Shown one piece after another: positions 1 to 8,781 of a DNA stretch of 64,000 nucleotides. Location: contig NZ_JAVDXI010000009.1 in assembly GCF_031457805.1 (NCBI RefSeq), positions 76,417 to 140,416 of the forward strand, read 5' to 3'. Numbering within the stretch: the first letter of the stretch is position 1; every line of letters begins with the position of its first letter. Below the pieces are notes generated by a model. It was not told where the DNA came from. It did not search any database and worked only from the letters and a program-made list of their open reading frames with translations. The stretch is from Caulobacter sp031457805 (lineage in GTDB: Bacteria > Pseudomonadota > Alphaproteobacteria > Caulobacterales > Caulobacteraceae). A program made the translations under genes and the position numbers.

Positions 1-1728
1 CGCCAGCTTGGCCTCGAACTCGGCCTTCAGCGCCGGATCCGCCGCCATCATCTTTTCGGCCAGCGGTGCGATCGCATACGGCTCGATATACTCCACGCGG
101 CTCAGAACCTCGGGGACCATGCCCCAGGCGAACAGGCTTTCACTCGACTGCGGCTCCAGCAGCAGCACGACGAGGTCGCCGAGCGGTTGATCGGTGGATA
201 CGCGCACCGAGCCCTTCGGGAAGGTCCAGTCGCGGGCCTCGGTCGTCACGTTCTCGACGCTGATCTGGACGTGGCCTTCGTTGGCGCGCGGGGCGATCTT
301 GGGCTCGACGAGGCGGATCATCTCGACCTTGAGCGTCTTGTCGGCGGTCAGGGTCTCCAGCGCCACGCCGTGCAGCTTCAGGCGCTCGATAATGTCAGCG
401 CGGTGGCTCGGCACATAGTAGGCCGCGGGGCGCTTGAGGGTCAGAGAAGGCTTGGAGCCGTAGAAGGGAACATTCCAGATCTCGGGATCTGGCTCGCCCA
501 GCCAGCGCACTTCCTTCCGGCCCGAGGCGGGGCTGTCATAGTACTCGTAACGGATGCCCTTGAAGGCCCGCATATAGGCGGGCTTGGGATCGGCGACGAA
601 GTTGGCAGGGATCTCCGTCGGGCGCAGGGCGCTGTCGGCGGCGATGGCCTTGCGCAGGTCGCCGCCTTGTTCGGCCAGCAGCTTCAGGGCCGTCTCGATG
701 AAGACATAGGTCCCCAGCACGCGCTGGGCGTGGGGCTTGAGGCTATGGTTCTCGATCAGGATCGTGGGGACGTGGGCCGCTGCGCCCCAGCCGTTCGAGA
801 AGCGCTCGCCCAGCCCGCCGTCGGAGAAGCCAGCCTTAGGATTGTGCTCGTCGATCCCGAAGACCAGCTCGCCCGGGATGTGGCCTTCGGCCTCCAGGCC
901 CTTGTTCATGACGGGCTTGAGCACGCCATCCAGCCACTTTGCGATGGCGGGGGAGCGGTTCCAGACGCCGTTCTCGCCGTTGAAGCCGTAGGTGACGTCG
1001 TACTGGTAGTCCATGCCGTCGGTCACGTGGACGTCGACATAGAGATCAGCCTTGTACTTGGCTTGCAGGCGCTTCAGCGCCCGCATCTCCGGCTGGTCCA
1101 GTTTCATGAAGTCGCGGTTGAGGTTCTGGTTCGTCGCCGTGTTGCGCCAGCCCTGGATGCGCGGTCCGCGCTGGTTGGGACGCGAATAGGCGCTGGCCCG
1201 CTCGTGGCCGTCGACCGACAGGATCGGGATCAGCACGAGGTTGACCTTGTCGAGAAGTGCGTCCTTGCCGTGGAAGGCCATGTCCCGCAGCAGCATCATG
1301 CCGGCGTCCTTGCCGTCGATCTCGCCGGGGTGGATGCCTGCCTGGACCAGCAGGAGCGGCTTCTTGGGGTCGAGCTTGTCGCCGTCCTTGGAGGCGATGA
1401 CGGCGAAGATCTCGCGGCCTTGCGGCGAGACGCCGAAGTCCTCGAGCCGGATCAGGGCACTGGCCTTGTCCAGCTTCTGGAACCAGGCGCGGGTGTCGGC
1501 GTAGCTCGGCGAGAAATCGTGCTCAGCATCGGCCTCGAACGGCGTCACCCACGGATCGGCCTTGTCGCGGATCAGCGCCTGGCTGGCGCCCTGCCAGTGC
1601 GGCGCCGGCGGCAGGAAGGGCTGGTCCCACGGCGCAGCGCCGGCGGGTGGAGACAAGGGCGTCTGGGCCATGGCGGGGGCTCCGAAGGCGAACAGGGCGG
1701 AGGCGGCGATAAGCATCGAGCGGCGCAT
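1..1728 (-). CDS. M14-family zinc carboxypeptidase, secreted (C-terminus outside window)
   Basis: The reading frame runs leftward from an ATG at 1728 and is still open at base 1, so only the first 576 codons are seen. The N-terminus is a signal peptide (MRRSMLIAASALFAFGAPAMAQ), which supports this start. Zinc-binding residues of M14 carboxypeptidases are visible: HPGE near residues 133-136, and a third His in YVDVHVTDG near 234. A Glu in ILIENHS, further on, is a candidate catalytic base. It should hydrolyse peptides or muropeptides in the periplasm or outside the cell. The protein is long for the family, so a C-terminal beta-rich domain follows the catalytic part. The substrate cannot be told from sequence. 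Confidence 0.88.
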   Translation of the reverse strand, partial: MRRSMLIAASALFAFGAPAMAQTPLSPPAGAAPWDQPFLPPAPHWQGASQALIRDKADPWVTPFEADAEHDFSPSYADTRAWFQKLDKASALIRLEDFGVSPQGREIFAVIASKDGDKLDPKKPLLLVQAGIHPGEIDGKDAGMMLLRDMAFHGKDALLDKVNLVLIPILSVDGHERASAYSRPNQRGPRIQGWRNTATNQNLNRDFMKLDQPEMRALKRLQAKYKADLYVDVHVTDGMDYQYDVTYGFNGENGVWNRSPAIAKWLDGVLKPVMNKGLEAEGHIPGELVFGIDEHNPKAGFSDGGLGERFSNGWGAAAHVPTILIENHSLKPHAQRVLGTYVFIETALKLLAEQGGDLRKAIAADSALRPTEIPANFVADPKPAYMRAFKGIRYEYYDSPASGRKEVRWLGEPDPEIWNVPFYGSKPSLTLKRPAAYYVPSHRADIIERLKLHGVALETLTADKTLKVEMIRLVEPKIAPRANEGHVQISVENVTTEARDWTFPKGSVRVSTDQPLGDLVVLLLEPQSSESLFAWGMVPEVLSRVEYIEPYAIAPLAEKMMAADPALKAEFEAKLA

Positions 1729-1785
1729 GGCCGCTGTCGTCGCGCCTTCGGGCCGCCCTGGCAAGAGCCGTTGGGGCAGGGGCGG

Positions 1786-2352
1786 TTAGAAGGTGAAGAG
1801 CACCACCAGGAAGATCGCGTTGAGGATCGCCAGAGCGACGTGATTGACCGCGCGATTACGGACGAACAGCAAGACCGCTAGCAACAGGTAGAAGGCGAAC
1901 ATCAACGTCGCGTTCAGGCCCATCCAGCGCGCTTCGAGCGTCTCGCTGAACCCCCGGATCAGAACAGCATTGACCTCGAAGCCGAGAACGCTGCCCAAGG
2001 CCATCCCCCCGATCAGGAGCGGACGGTGCCGATCATAGTAATCGTCCAGATCGGTGGTGTTGCCACCGTCGTTCGGCGCCGTCAGCGTCGCCAGCAAATA
2101 GTAGAGGCTGGCGGTGATCACGCCGTTTGTGACGAGTCTCAGGCTCAGGTCGGCGAGGCCCAGGATACGACCGCCGTTGTTGATCAGGCTGCAGATGTCC
2201 AGCAGCAACAGCAGCATGAACAGCGGCATCGACCAGCCGATCCGGATGCCGTCCCGCGCGCGCGCAATCCGCGCCACGTTCGACATCAGCTTGGCGACAG
2301 CCAGGGCCAGCAGAGCGCCATAGACAGTGAAGAAGATCTCGATGGCGTCCAT
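1786..2352 (-). CDS. Uncharacterised integral membrane protein, paralogue of the 2536-3114 gene
   Basis: The product is a 188-residue protein that is hydrophobic almost throughout, with roughly five to six membrane segments and no cleavable signal. The ATG at 2352 is preceded by a GGGGGA ribosome site. It shares a layout with its upstream neighbour: an N-terminal FF..YG segment, a GIRIGWSMP stretch, an ASLYYLLA helix, an acidic LDDYYDRHRPL loop and a late RNRAVN motif. I do not recognise a named family, and no catalytic or transport motif is evident. The gene follows its paralogue on the same strand after about 180 bases. The conserved YxRHR loop may be functionally important; this is inference only. 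Confidence 0.75.
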   Translation of the reverse strand: MDAIEIFFTVYGALLALAVAKLMSNVARIARARDGIRIGWSMPLFMLLLLLDICSLINNGGRILGLADLSLRLVTNGVITASLYYLLATLTAPNDGGNTTDLDDYYDRHRPLLIGGMALGSVLGFEVNAVLIRGFSETLEARWMGLNATLMFAFYLLLAVLLFVRNRAVNHVALAILNAIFLVVLFTF

Positions 2353-2535
2353 GTGTCCCCCAGGCGGCGAGTCACAGGTTAGCGAGTTGGCGCCAAGGCG
2401 TCATCGGGAGCGTGGGCGCCTGTCCAGCCGTCAGCGCCAGAAAGGACCTGATCAACGCTTCTGATCGATTGCCTGTCAGCCGCAGTCTGCGACGCTCGAC
2501 GCCAGCCAGCCGTGCTGACGGCGTTCCAAGCCCCC

Positions 2536-3114
2536 TCAGATGGACGGCAGTCGGAGGAACGAGGCGACGTTGACCGACAGCATCAGCACCATCAGTCCAA
2601 GGTTCACCATCTTGTTCCGCGTGAGCATGATCGCGCCGATGCAGGCGAAAAAGGTCAGGGGCTGCCAGCTTTGCGACAGGTTGGTCCAGAACGCGAGCCG
2701 CTGAGCGAAACCCGCGGGCGTCAATGACGGCGTCACTTCGAACATCACCAAACCGGCTATGGCGATACAGGCCATGATCAGTCTGCGGTGCCGTAGATAG
2801 ACGGCGTCCAGATCAGGCTCCTCCGTCAGGTCTCGCGGCAGGACGATCGCGGCCGCGAGATAGTAGAGCGAGGCCGCGAAAAGGCTGAGCACGACAATGA
2901 GATAATTCAGCGGACGGTCATTGTAGAGCAGATAGGCCGTCACCCAGAAGCCGCACAGATCCGTCAGCAACACCGCGATCAGAACGGGTGTCAGCAGTCC
3001 GATCCGAACGCCCTTGGCGTCATGGGTCAGCCGTGCGACGCCGCCGATGATCTCGACCACCGACAGGCCCAGAACCAGCCCGTAAAGCGAAAAGAAGAAC
3101 TCGAACCCGCTCAT
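2536..3114 (-). CDS. Uncharacterised integral membrane protein, paralogue of the 1786-2352 gene
   Basis: A 192-residue polytopic membrane protein. I take the ATG at 3114, behind a GGGGGG ribosome site, rather than the TTG one codon upstream. Aligned by eye with the downstream gene it shares an FFF..YG N-terminus, GVRIG, a LLTDLC/LLDIC helix end, an ASLYYL helix, a LDAVYLRHRRL loop and RNKMVN near the C-terminus. Identity is low, so the duplication is old or the pair was acquired together. It lies 34 bases downstream of the UbiD-type gene's start region only in map terms: that gene ends at 3148 and reads the same way, so co-transcription is possible. Function unknown. Confidence 0.75.
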   Translation of the reverse strand: MSGFEFFFSLYGLVLGLSVVEIIGGVARLTHDAKGVRIGLLTPVLIAVLLTDLCGFWVTAYLLYNDRPLNYLIVVLSLFAASLYYLAAAIVLPRDLTEEPDLDAVYLRHRRLIMACIAIAGLVMFEVTPSLTPAGFAQRLAFWTNLSQSWQPLTFFACIGAIMLTRNKMVNLGLMVLMLSVNVASFLRLPSI

Positions 3115-3147
3115 CAATGGCCCCCCGACCGTTGTTGCGCCTTGACC

Positions 3148-4677
3148 CTATTTCCAGATCGGTTTGCCGTCACCCGGCAGGCCCAGCCTCGCCCACTTCT
3201 CGCTGACGGTGTCGATCACCGCCTGGTCCATGCGGATCTCCTCGCCCCATTCGCGCTTGGTCTCGGGCGGCCACTTGTCGGTGGCGTCGAGGCCGATCTT
3301 GGAGCCGAGGCCGCTCTCGGGGCTGGCGAAGTCCAGATAGTCGATCGGGGTATGTTCGATCACCGTGATGTCCCGCGCCGGGTCCATCTTGGTGCTGATC
3401 GCCCACATCACGTCCTTCCAGTCGCGGGCGTTGATGTCGTGGTCCACGACGATCACCCACTTGGTGTACATGAACTGGCGCAGATAGCTCCAGACGCCCA
3501 GCATCACGCGCTTGGCGTGGCCGGGATAGGCCTTCTTCATCGACACCACAGCGATGCGGTAGCTGCAGCCCTCGGGCGGCAGCCAGAAGTCGACGATCTC
3601 GGGAAACTGCTGGCGGATTAGCGGGATGAACACCTCGTTCAGCGCCTCGCCCAGCACGCTGGGCTCGTCCGGCGGCCGGCCGGTGAAGGTGGTCAGGTAG
3701 ATCGGGTCCTTGCGCATGGTGATCGCCGTCACCTGGAAGACCGGGAACTTCTCGACGCTGTTGTAGTAGCCGGTGTGGTCGCCGTAGGGCCCCTCGTCGG
3801 CGAACTCGTCGAGCAGGACGTGACCCTCGATGACGATCTCGGCGTGGGCCGGGACCATCAGCGGCACGGTCTTGGCCGGGACGAGGTCGACCTTGGCGCC
3901 GCGCAGCAGGCCGGCGAACTGGTACTCCGACAGGGTGTCTGGCACCGGCGTCACGGCCGCCAGGATCGTGCCGGGATCCGCCCCCAGCACGGCGCACGCG
4001 GGCAGGGGCTCCTTCGAGCCGGCCTTCTTGTGGCGGGCGTAGTGCTGGGCGCCGCCGCGATGAGCCAGCCAGCGCATGACGCACTTGTCCTTGCCCAGCA
4101 CCTGCATCCGGTAGATGCCGAGGTTGAAGTCGTCCTCGCGGTCCTTGCTCGGGCCCTTGGTGACGACCAGCGGCCAGGTGATCAGCGGCGCGGGCTCGCC
4201 CGGCCAGCAGGTCTGGACCGGCAGCTTGGAGAGATCGATCTGGTCGCCGGTCAGGACGATCTCCTGCACGGGGGCCTTCTTCACCGTCCCGGGCCGCATG
4301 CTCATGACCGTCTTGGCCAACGGCAGCATATCGAGGGCGTCCTTGAGGCCTTTCGGCGGCTGGGGCTGGCGCAGGAAGGCCAGCAGTTCGCCAACCTCGC
4401 GCAGTTCCCCGGCCGTCTCGCGCGGCTCGCCGCCCAGGGTGACGCCCATAGCCACGCGCTTGACCGTGCCGAAAAGGTTGGCCAGCGCCGGCATCTCCGA
4501 GCGCGAGCCGTCGGGCAGCAACACATGTTCGAACAGGACAGCCGGGCCGCCGGTCGCAAGCAGTCGCGTCTGGATCTCGGTCATTTCCAGCACGCTGGAC
4601 ACCGGCTCCTTCACGCGGACCAGCTCGCCCTTGGCCTCCAGGACATCGATGAATTCGCGGAGGGATCGATAGGCCAT
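3148..4677 (-). CDS. UbiD-family prenylated-FMN-dependent decarboxylase
   Basis: A 509-residue protein of the UbiD family, near the usual family length. Members use prenylated FMN (made by UbiX) to remove a carboxylate from aromatic or unsaturated acids; UbiD itself decarboxylates 3-polyprenyl-4-hydroxybenzoate in ubiquinone synthesis. Family features seen are the N-terminal MAYRSLREFIDVLEAKGELVRV, the GIYRMQV region, WLAHRGGAQHYARH, and the Glu-rich EFADEGPYGDHTGYY, which carries the Glu/Asp active-site residues. Ubiquinone synthesis is the most likely role, but other UbiD-like enzymes look similar and no ubi genes flank it. It lies 22 bases downstream of proB on the same strand. Confidence 0.9.
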   Translation of the reverse strand: MAYRSLREFIDVLEAKGELVRVKEPVSSVLEMTEIQTRLLATGGPAVLFEHVLLPDGSRSEMPALANLFGTVKRVAMGVTLGGEPRETAGELREVGELLAFLRQPQPPKGLKDALDMLPLAKTVMSMRPGTVKKAPVQEIVLTGDQIDLSKLPVQTCWPGEPAPLITWPLVVTKGPSKDREDDFNLGIYRMQVLGKDKCVMRWLAHRGGAQHYARHKKAGSKEPLPACAVLGADPGTILAAVTPVPDTLSEYQFAGLLRGAKVDLVPAKTVPLMVPAHAEIVIEGHVLLDEFADEGPYGDHTGYYNSVEKFPVFQVTAITMRKDPIYLTTFTGRPPDEPSVLGEALNEVFIPLIRQQFPEIVDFWLPPEGCSYRIAVVSMKKAYPGHAKRVMLGVWSYLRQFMYTKWVIVVDHDINARDWKDVMWAISTKMDPARDITVIEHTPIDYLDFASPESGLGSKIGLDATDKWPPETKREWGEEIRMDQAVIDTVSEKWARLGLPGDGKPIWK

Positions 4678-4699
4678 GTGATGCTCGTACTGGAAAGGT

Positions 4700-5833
4700 C
4701 TAGCTGGCTACGGCGAGGTCGTCGGCGTGGATCATCGGACCCTCGGTAAAACCGAGTTCGGCCTCGATCGCGTCCGATCGCAGTCCCGCGATCCGCTGGG
4801 CGTCGGCGCTGTCATAGCGGACGAGGCCGCGCGCGACCTCGCGCCCGGTCTCGTCGCGGACGCGGACCGCGTCGCCCTTGTCGAACGGCCCTTCCACAGC
4901 GCGGACGCCGGCCGCCAGCAAGCTCTTGCCCGCCATCAGCGCCGTTGCGGCCCCAGTGTCGACCGTGACCCAGCCCTGCGGCGCCAGGGAGCCTGCGATC
5001 CAGGCCTTGTACGCCGCCGTCGGAGAACCGCCCGCCTCGATCAACGTCGCCTTGGCGCCGTTCGCGATCTCGGCCAGGGGGCGAGGCCGGGAGCCCAGCG
5101 TGATCAGGGTGGCGCAGCCGGCGGCGCGGGCGATGCGGGCGGCGGCGATCTTCGTGGCCATGCCGCCCGTGCCGACCCCCGCCGCAGCGTTGGCGCCGTC
5201 CGCCATGTCTGCGATTTCGGGTGTGATCTCGGCCACGCGCGCGATGTGCTCGGCCTTGGGGTTCTTGCGCGGGTCGGCGGTGTAGAGGCCGTCGATGTCC
5301 GACAGCAGCACCAGGAGGTCGGCGCCGGCCATCTGGGCGACGCGCGCAGCGAGGCGATCATTGTCGCCGTAGCGGATTTCCTCAGTCACGACCGTGTCGT
5401 TCTCGTTGACCACGGGCACCACGCCAAGGCCCATCAGCGTTTCGGTGGTCGCCCTGGCGTTCAGCCAGCGGCGGCGCATCTCGGTGTCGTCCCGGGTCAG
5501 CAGGATCTGGGCGACGCCGATCCCGTGGGGCTCGAACGCCTCTTCCCAGGCGCGCATCAGGAGGCTTTGACCCGCCGCAGCGGCGGCCTGCTTCTCAGGA
5601 AGGGTGGCGCGCTGACTGCTCAGGCCAAGGCGACGGCGACCCAGCGCGACGGCGCCCGACGAGACCACGAGAACCTGCTTCCCGGCGGCGCGAAGCGCGG
5701 CGGCGTCGGCGCAGAACGCTTCCAGCCAGGCGCGGTTGGCCGCGCCGGTTTCGGCGTCGACCAACAGGGCCGAGCCGACCTTGAACACGATGCGACGGGC
5801 GGCCTCAAAGGCTTCCCGGGAGCCCGATGTCAC
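4700..5833 (-). CDS. proB: Glutamate 5-kinase (first step of proline synthesis)
   Basis: A 377-residue protein with an amino-acid-kinase domain (residues about 1-260) followed by a PUA domain (about 275-360). Kinase signatures are VFKVGSALL, VVSSGAVALG, VVNENDTVVTEE with GDNDRLAARVA, and the GVGTGGMATKIAAA loop. It phosphorylates glutamate to gamma-glutamyl phosphate in the cytoplasm; the partner gene proA is not in the window. The start is a GTG at 5833 whose GTGA overlaps the obgE stop by four bases, implying translational coupling to the GTPase gene. The obg-proB pairing is common in alphaproteobacteria. Confidence 0.97.
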   Translation of the reverse strand: MTSGSREAFEAARRIVFKVGSALLVDAETGAANRAWLEAFCADAAALRAAGKQVLVVSSGAVALGRRRLGLSSQRATLPEKQAAAAAGQSLLMRAWEEAFEPHGIGVAQILLTRDDTEMRRRWLNARATTETLMGLGVVPVVNENDTVVTEEIRYGDNDRLAARVAQMAGADLLVLLSDIDGLYTADPRKNPKAEHIARVAEITPEIADMADGANAAAGVGTGGMATKIAAARIARAAGCATLITLGSRPRPLAEIANGAKATLIEAGGSPTAAYKAWIAGSLAPQGWVTVDTGAATALMAGKSLLAAGVRAVEGPFDKGDAVRVRDETGREVARGLVRYDSADAQRIAGLRSDAIEAELGFTEGPMIHADDLAVAS

Positions 5834-6894
5834 GGCGTCCAGCCTCCGGGAGTCTCGTCCACGTGATCTTCGTCGTCCTCGATCTCGTCCTCGAGATCTC
5901 CGCGGCGGATGCGCACCTGCTTGTAGGCCGCGCGCAGCAACTCGGTGACGCCCTGGCCAGAGACACCCGAGACAAGCCGAGGCTTGACGCCCGAGGCGGC
6001 TTCCAGCTCGGCGACCTTCTCGGCGAGGGTCTCCTCGTCGAGGGCGTCGATCTTGTTCAGGGCCAGGATCTCGGCCTTGTCGGCGAGTTCGTCGCCATAG
6101 GCCTCGAGCTCGCCTCGGATCGTCTCGTACGCCCCCGCGACATCATCCTGGGTCGCGTCGATCAGGTGGATCAAGGTGGCCGATCGCTCGACGTGGCCAA
6201 GGAAGCGGGTGCCCAGGCCTGCGCCTTCAGAGGCGCCTTCGATCAGGCCGGGAATGTCGGCCAGGACGAAGCGTTCGCTGCTCGACAGGTCCACGACGCC
6301 GAGGTTCGGCGTGAGGGTGGTGAACGGATAGTCGGCGATCTTCGGTTTGGCGGCGCTGGCCGCGGCCAGGAAGGTCGACTTGCCGGCGTTGGGCAGGCCC
6401 ACGAGGCCGACATCGGCGATCAGTTTCAGCCGTAGCCAGATCCAGCGCTCCTCGCCGTCCTGGCCGGGATTGGCGTATTTCGGCGCCTGGTTGACCGGTC
6501 CCTTGAAGTGCAGGTTGCCCCAGCCGCCATTGCCGCCCTTGGCCAGCAGGATGCGCATCCCGGCGTGGTCGAGATCCGCGATCAGGGTCTCCTTGTCCTC
6601 CTCCAGCACCTCGGTGCCGACCGGCACCTTCAGGACCACGTCTTCGCCGGCGGCGCCGTGGCGCGCTCTGCCCATGCCATGGACGCCGGTCCCGGCCTTG
6701 AAGTGCTGCTGGTAGCGGTAGTCGATCAGAGTGTTCAGGCCTTCGACGGCCTCAATCCACACATCGCCGCCGCGACCGCCATCGCCGCCGTCCGGGCCGC
6801 CGTACTCGATGTACTTCTCGCGGCGGAACGACACCGATCCGCCGCCGCCGTTCCCGGAGCGGATGTAGATCTTGCATTGGTCCAAGAATTTCAT
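5830..6894 (-). CDS. obgE: Obg/CgtA GTPase, ribosome assembly and cell-cycle factor
   Basis: A 354-residue Obg GTPase starting at MKFLDQCKIYIRSGNGGGG, the conserved Obg N-terminus; the frame stays open six codons further but that extension is not conserved. The glycine-rich Obg fold fills residues 1-158. It is followed by a G domain with GLPNAGKST (G1), DIPGLIEGA (G3) and NKID (G4). The C-terminus is short and very acidic (EDEIEDDEDHVDE). Obg proteins bind the 50S subunit and are essential for ribosome maturation; the Caulobacter homologue CgtA has this length. An AAGAG just upstream may serve as ribosome site. proB follows with a four-base overlap. Confidence 0.97.
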   Translation of the reverse strand: MKFLDQCKIYIRSGNGGGGSVSFRREKYIEYGGPDGGDGGRGGDVWIEAVEGLNTLIDYRYQQHFKAGTGVHGMGRARHGAAGEDVVLKVPVGTEVLEEDKETLIADLDHAGMRILLAKGGNGGWGNLHFKGPVNQAPKYANPGQDGEERWIWLRLKLIADVGLVGLPNAGKSTFLAAASAAKPKIADYPFTTLTPNLGVVDLSSSERFVLADIPGLIEGASEGAGLGTRFLGHVERSATLIHLIDATQDDVAGAYETIRGELEAYGDELADKAEILALNKIDALDEETLAEKVAELEAASGVKPRLVSGVSGQGVTELLRAAYKQVRIRRGDLEDEIEDDEDHVDETPGGWTP

Positions 6895-7028
6895 GGGGCT
6901 CTTTTGTCCCAAGGCGTCCCGCGCGTCGAGCCCAATCGCCGTTGGGACGCTTCAGGGCCTGTGTCGCTTGGTCACGGGCCGGGTTGTCCTGAAGCCGCGA
7001 TCAGCGTTCGTCGTCGTGACGAAATGTT

Positions 7029-7074
7029 AAACCACGGAGTGCGACAAAGAGTCTTGGCAGCAAAACCGTGGTTT
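7029..7074. promoter_or_regulatory. Inverted repeat in the leader of the 7102 gene
   Basis: Nine-base perfect arms AAACCACGG and CCGTGGTTT are separated by 28 bases, and the second arm runs into extra Ts. It sits between divergent obgE and the 7102 gene, 27 bases before the latter's start. It could be an operator, an attenuator hairpin or a terminator. A GAGTC site (target of the CcrM methylase in Caulobacter) lies in the loop. Confidence 0.45.
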
Positions 7075-7101
7075 TTGCTACGGCCGATCAGGAGGCTGAC
7101 C

Positions 7102-8061
7102 TTGGCGAGCGAAGAAGAGGGCATGGCGTTGCTGGCGAAGGATCTGCGCGATCTGTCGACGCAGGAACTCCACCGCAAGTATAGCGCCGAGGCTTCTGCG
7201 CATCGCAACATCTTGATCGGTCGGGGCACAGGCGTTGCGCCGCAGTGGCGCGATTTCAGGGTCTTTATTGGTGAGGTGGGGCCCAAGCCGTCCGCCGAGC
7301 ACACACTCGTGCTGCTCAATCGATACGAGCGCACCTATGGCCCGGGCCGCGCCCGCTGGATGACCGCCGAGGAGCAAGCCGCGCACGAAGCCGAGTTCGA
7401 TCGCCTGCGCGCCGAGCAGATGCGCGAGGAGCAACTGCTCCTGCACAAGGCCGCCGCCACCAGGCGCGCCAGCACGCCGGGCGCGCCTTCCTTCGGGCAA
7501 TGGACCCCGATGGGCGGCAAGCTGGTCACCTATCCTGATGTGGCCAAGCGTCTGGCCATTCCGGTCAATGCGCTTTCCAAGACCATGCCGCCGGGCTCCA
7601 GCGCCGATGAACTGGTCAAGCGGGCGGCGACGTCGGCAGATCTGATCAACGAGAACGCCACCTGGCTGCCGCCGGACCCCGTCCGTAAGGCCGGTTTCTT
7701 CGAGGCCTACCGGATCTGGCACCTGCAGGTTCAGCCGCAGTTCGGTCGCGCCGCGACGCCGACGTTCCTCTTCCTCTACATCGCCCTGCCGGTCATGAAG
7801 CAGTGCCGTGACGAGCTGATGGACCTGGATCTGTGGAACCCGCTGGGCCAGCGGGCCCTGAATGCGCGCGACAATCACCCAGCGTGGAAGAAGTACACCG
7901 AGTTCATGCCGCGTGCTCAGGTGGCGATGATGGAGATCCCCATCTATGCGACCTATTCGCTGCTCAGCGATCTGGACGCCCTGTGCGAGCGGATCGTCAC
8001 CGCCGAGAAGCGCTTCCGTGAAGGTCCGCAGAAGGTGATCCACACCCACCGCGCGGCTTAA
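7102..8061 (+). CDS. Uncharacterised cytoplasmic protein, 319 residues
   Basis: The frame contains an ATG at 7123, but a perfect AGGAGG at 7090-7095 lies six bases before a TTG at 7102, so I choose the TTG. The protein is soluble and mixed in character: a charged N-terminal half with a likely helical, Glu/Ala/Arg-rich segment (about residues 80-125), then a Trp/Pro/Tyr-rich globular half containing WLPPDPVRKAGFFEAYRIWH. There is no signal peptide or membrane segment. I do not recognise the family. It is transcribed divergently from obgE, downstream of an inverted repeat at 7029-7074. Confidence 0.8.
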   Translation: MASEEEGMALLAKDLRDLSTQELHRKYSAEASAHRNILIGRGTGVAPQWRDFRVFIGEVGPKPSAEHTLVLLNRYERTYGPGRARWMTAEEQAAHEAEFDRLRAEQMREEQLLLHKAAATRRASTPGAPSFGQWTPMGGKLVTYPDVAKRLAIPVNALSKTMPPGSSADELVKRAATSADLINENATWLPPDPVRKAGFFEAYRIWHLQVQPQFGRAATPTFLFLYIALPVMKQCRDELMDLDLWNPLGQRALNARDNHPAWKKYTEFMPRAQVAMMEIPIYATYSLLSDLDALCERIVTAEKRFREGPQKVIHTHRAA

Positions 8062-8065
8062 GCCC

Positions 8066-8599
8066 TCAGGCCAGCCACACCATCATGCGTGTCGCCGCCG
8101 GCTCGCCGCGCGCGATCGACGGCTTGTGCTCCACGACGCCGGTATAGAGGAAGCCGGCCTTGATCAGCACGCGCCCTGAGGCCTCGTTGTCGGCGAAGTG
8201 GCCCGCCGTGACATACCGCTTTCGCCAAGCCGAGCGAGCCCAGTCCAGCGCGCCGCGCGCGGCTTCAGTGGCGTAGCCGCGGCCCCAGTAGGGGCGACCG
8301 ATCCAGTAGCCCATCTCCACCGGTCCGTCGGGATTTGTGAACAGGCCGACCACACCGATCAAGCCCTCGTCCGCCAGCGCGATGGCGAATGTGTTGTCCC
8401 GAGAGCGATCCTGCGTCCCGCACCGGGCCACGAAGTCCTCAGCATGGGCGCGCGTGTAGGGCGACGGCATGCGCGTGGTCATGCGCGCCACGTCATGGTC
8501 GATGCAGAACGCCGCCACGCGCTCAATGTCGGCCTGGGCCGGGGCGCGCAGCGTCAGGCGCTGAGTTTCCACGACAGGACTTTCTTCGATGACGCACAT
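8066..8599 (-). CDS. GNAT N-acetyltransferase, RimJ/RimL type
   Basis: A 177-residue GNAT enzyme that begins with the RimJ-type entry motif VETQRLTLRAPAQADI. The acetyl-CoA loop is seen in GYWIGRPYWGRGYATEA (about residues 97-113), followed by the beta-bulge region DNEASGRVLIKAGF. It should transfer an acetyl group to an amine of a protein N-terminus, small molecule or antibiotic; the substrate is not predictable. The ATG at 8599 has a GGGAGG ribosome site six bases upstream. It converges with the 7102 gene, the stop codons being about five bases apart. Confidence 0.9.
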   Translation of the reverse strand: MCVIEESPVVETQRLTLRAPAQADIERVAAFCIDHDVARMTTRMPSPYTRAHAEDFVARCGTQDRSRDNTFAIALADEGLIGVVGLFTNPDGPVEMGYWIGRPYWGRGYATEAARGALDWARSAWRKRYVTAGHFADNEASGRVLIKAGFLYTGVVEHKPSIARGEPAATRMMVWLA

Positions 8600-8680
8600 C
8601 GGCGCCTCCCAGGTTCTTCCGGTCCTCTTTCATCCGGGACCGTGACGCCGCCATGGCGAAGCTTGTTTCGGCGGCGAGAC

Positions 8681-8718
8681 AAAACAAAAGCGGGGAGCCC
8701 GGCGTCCGGACTCCCCGC
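8681..8718 (-). terminator. Rho-independent terminator of rplU-rpmA
   Basis: Read on the minus strand, an eight-base stem GCGGGGAG/CTCCCCGC (8690-8697 with 8711-8718) is followed by TTTTGTTTT. It lies about 60 bases beyond the rpmA stop codon. Confidence 0.88.
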
Positions 8719-8781
8719 TAGAGATCGTCTGTCCGGATCGTCTTCTTGCGAAGCACGACCCGAAAGAACCTTGGATCGTGC

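Noticed and set aside
187..1881. Long open frame on the plus strand opposite the carboxypeptidase gene
   Set aside because: It is the antisense shadow of the M14 gene, caused by high GC; it has no family motif and the minus frame has a signal peptide and zinc motif.
6914..6950. GCGTCCC/GGGACGC inverted repeat upstream of obgE
   Set aside because: It is short, with a competing CCCAA/TTGGG pairing, and too weak to claim as a regulator site.
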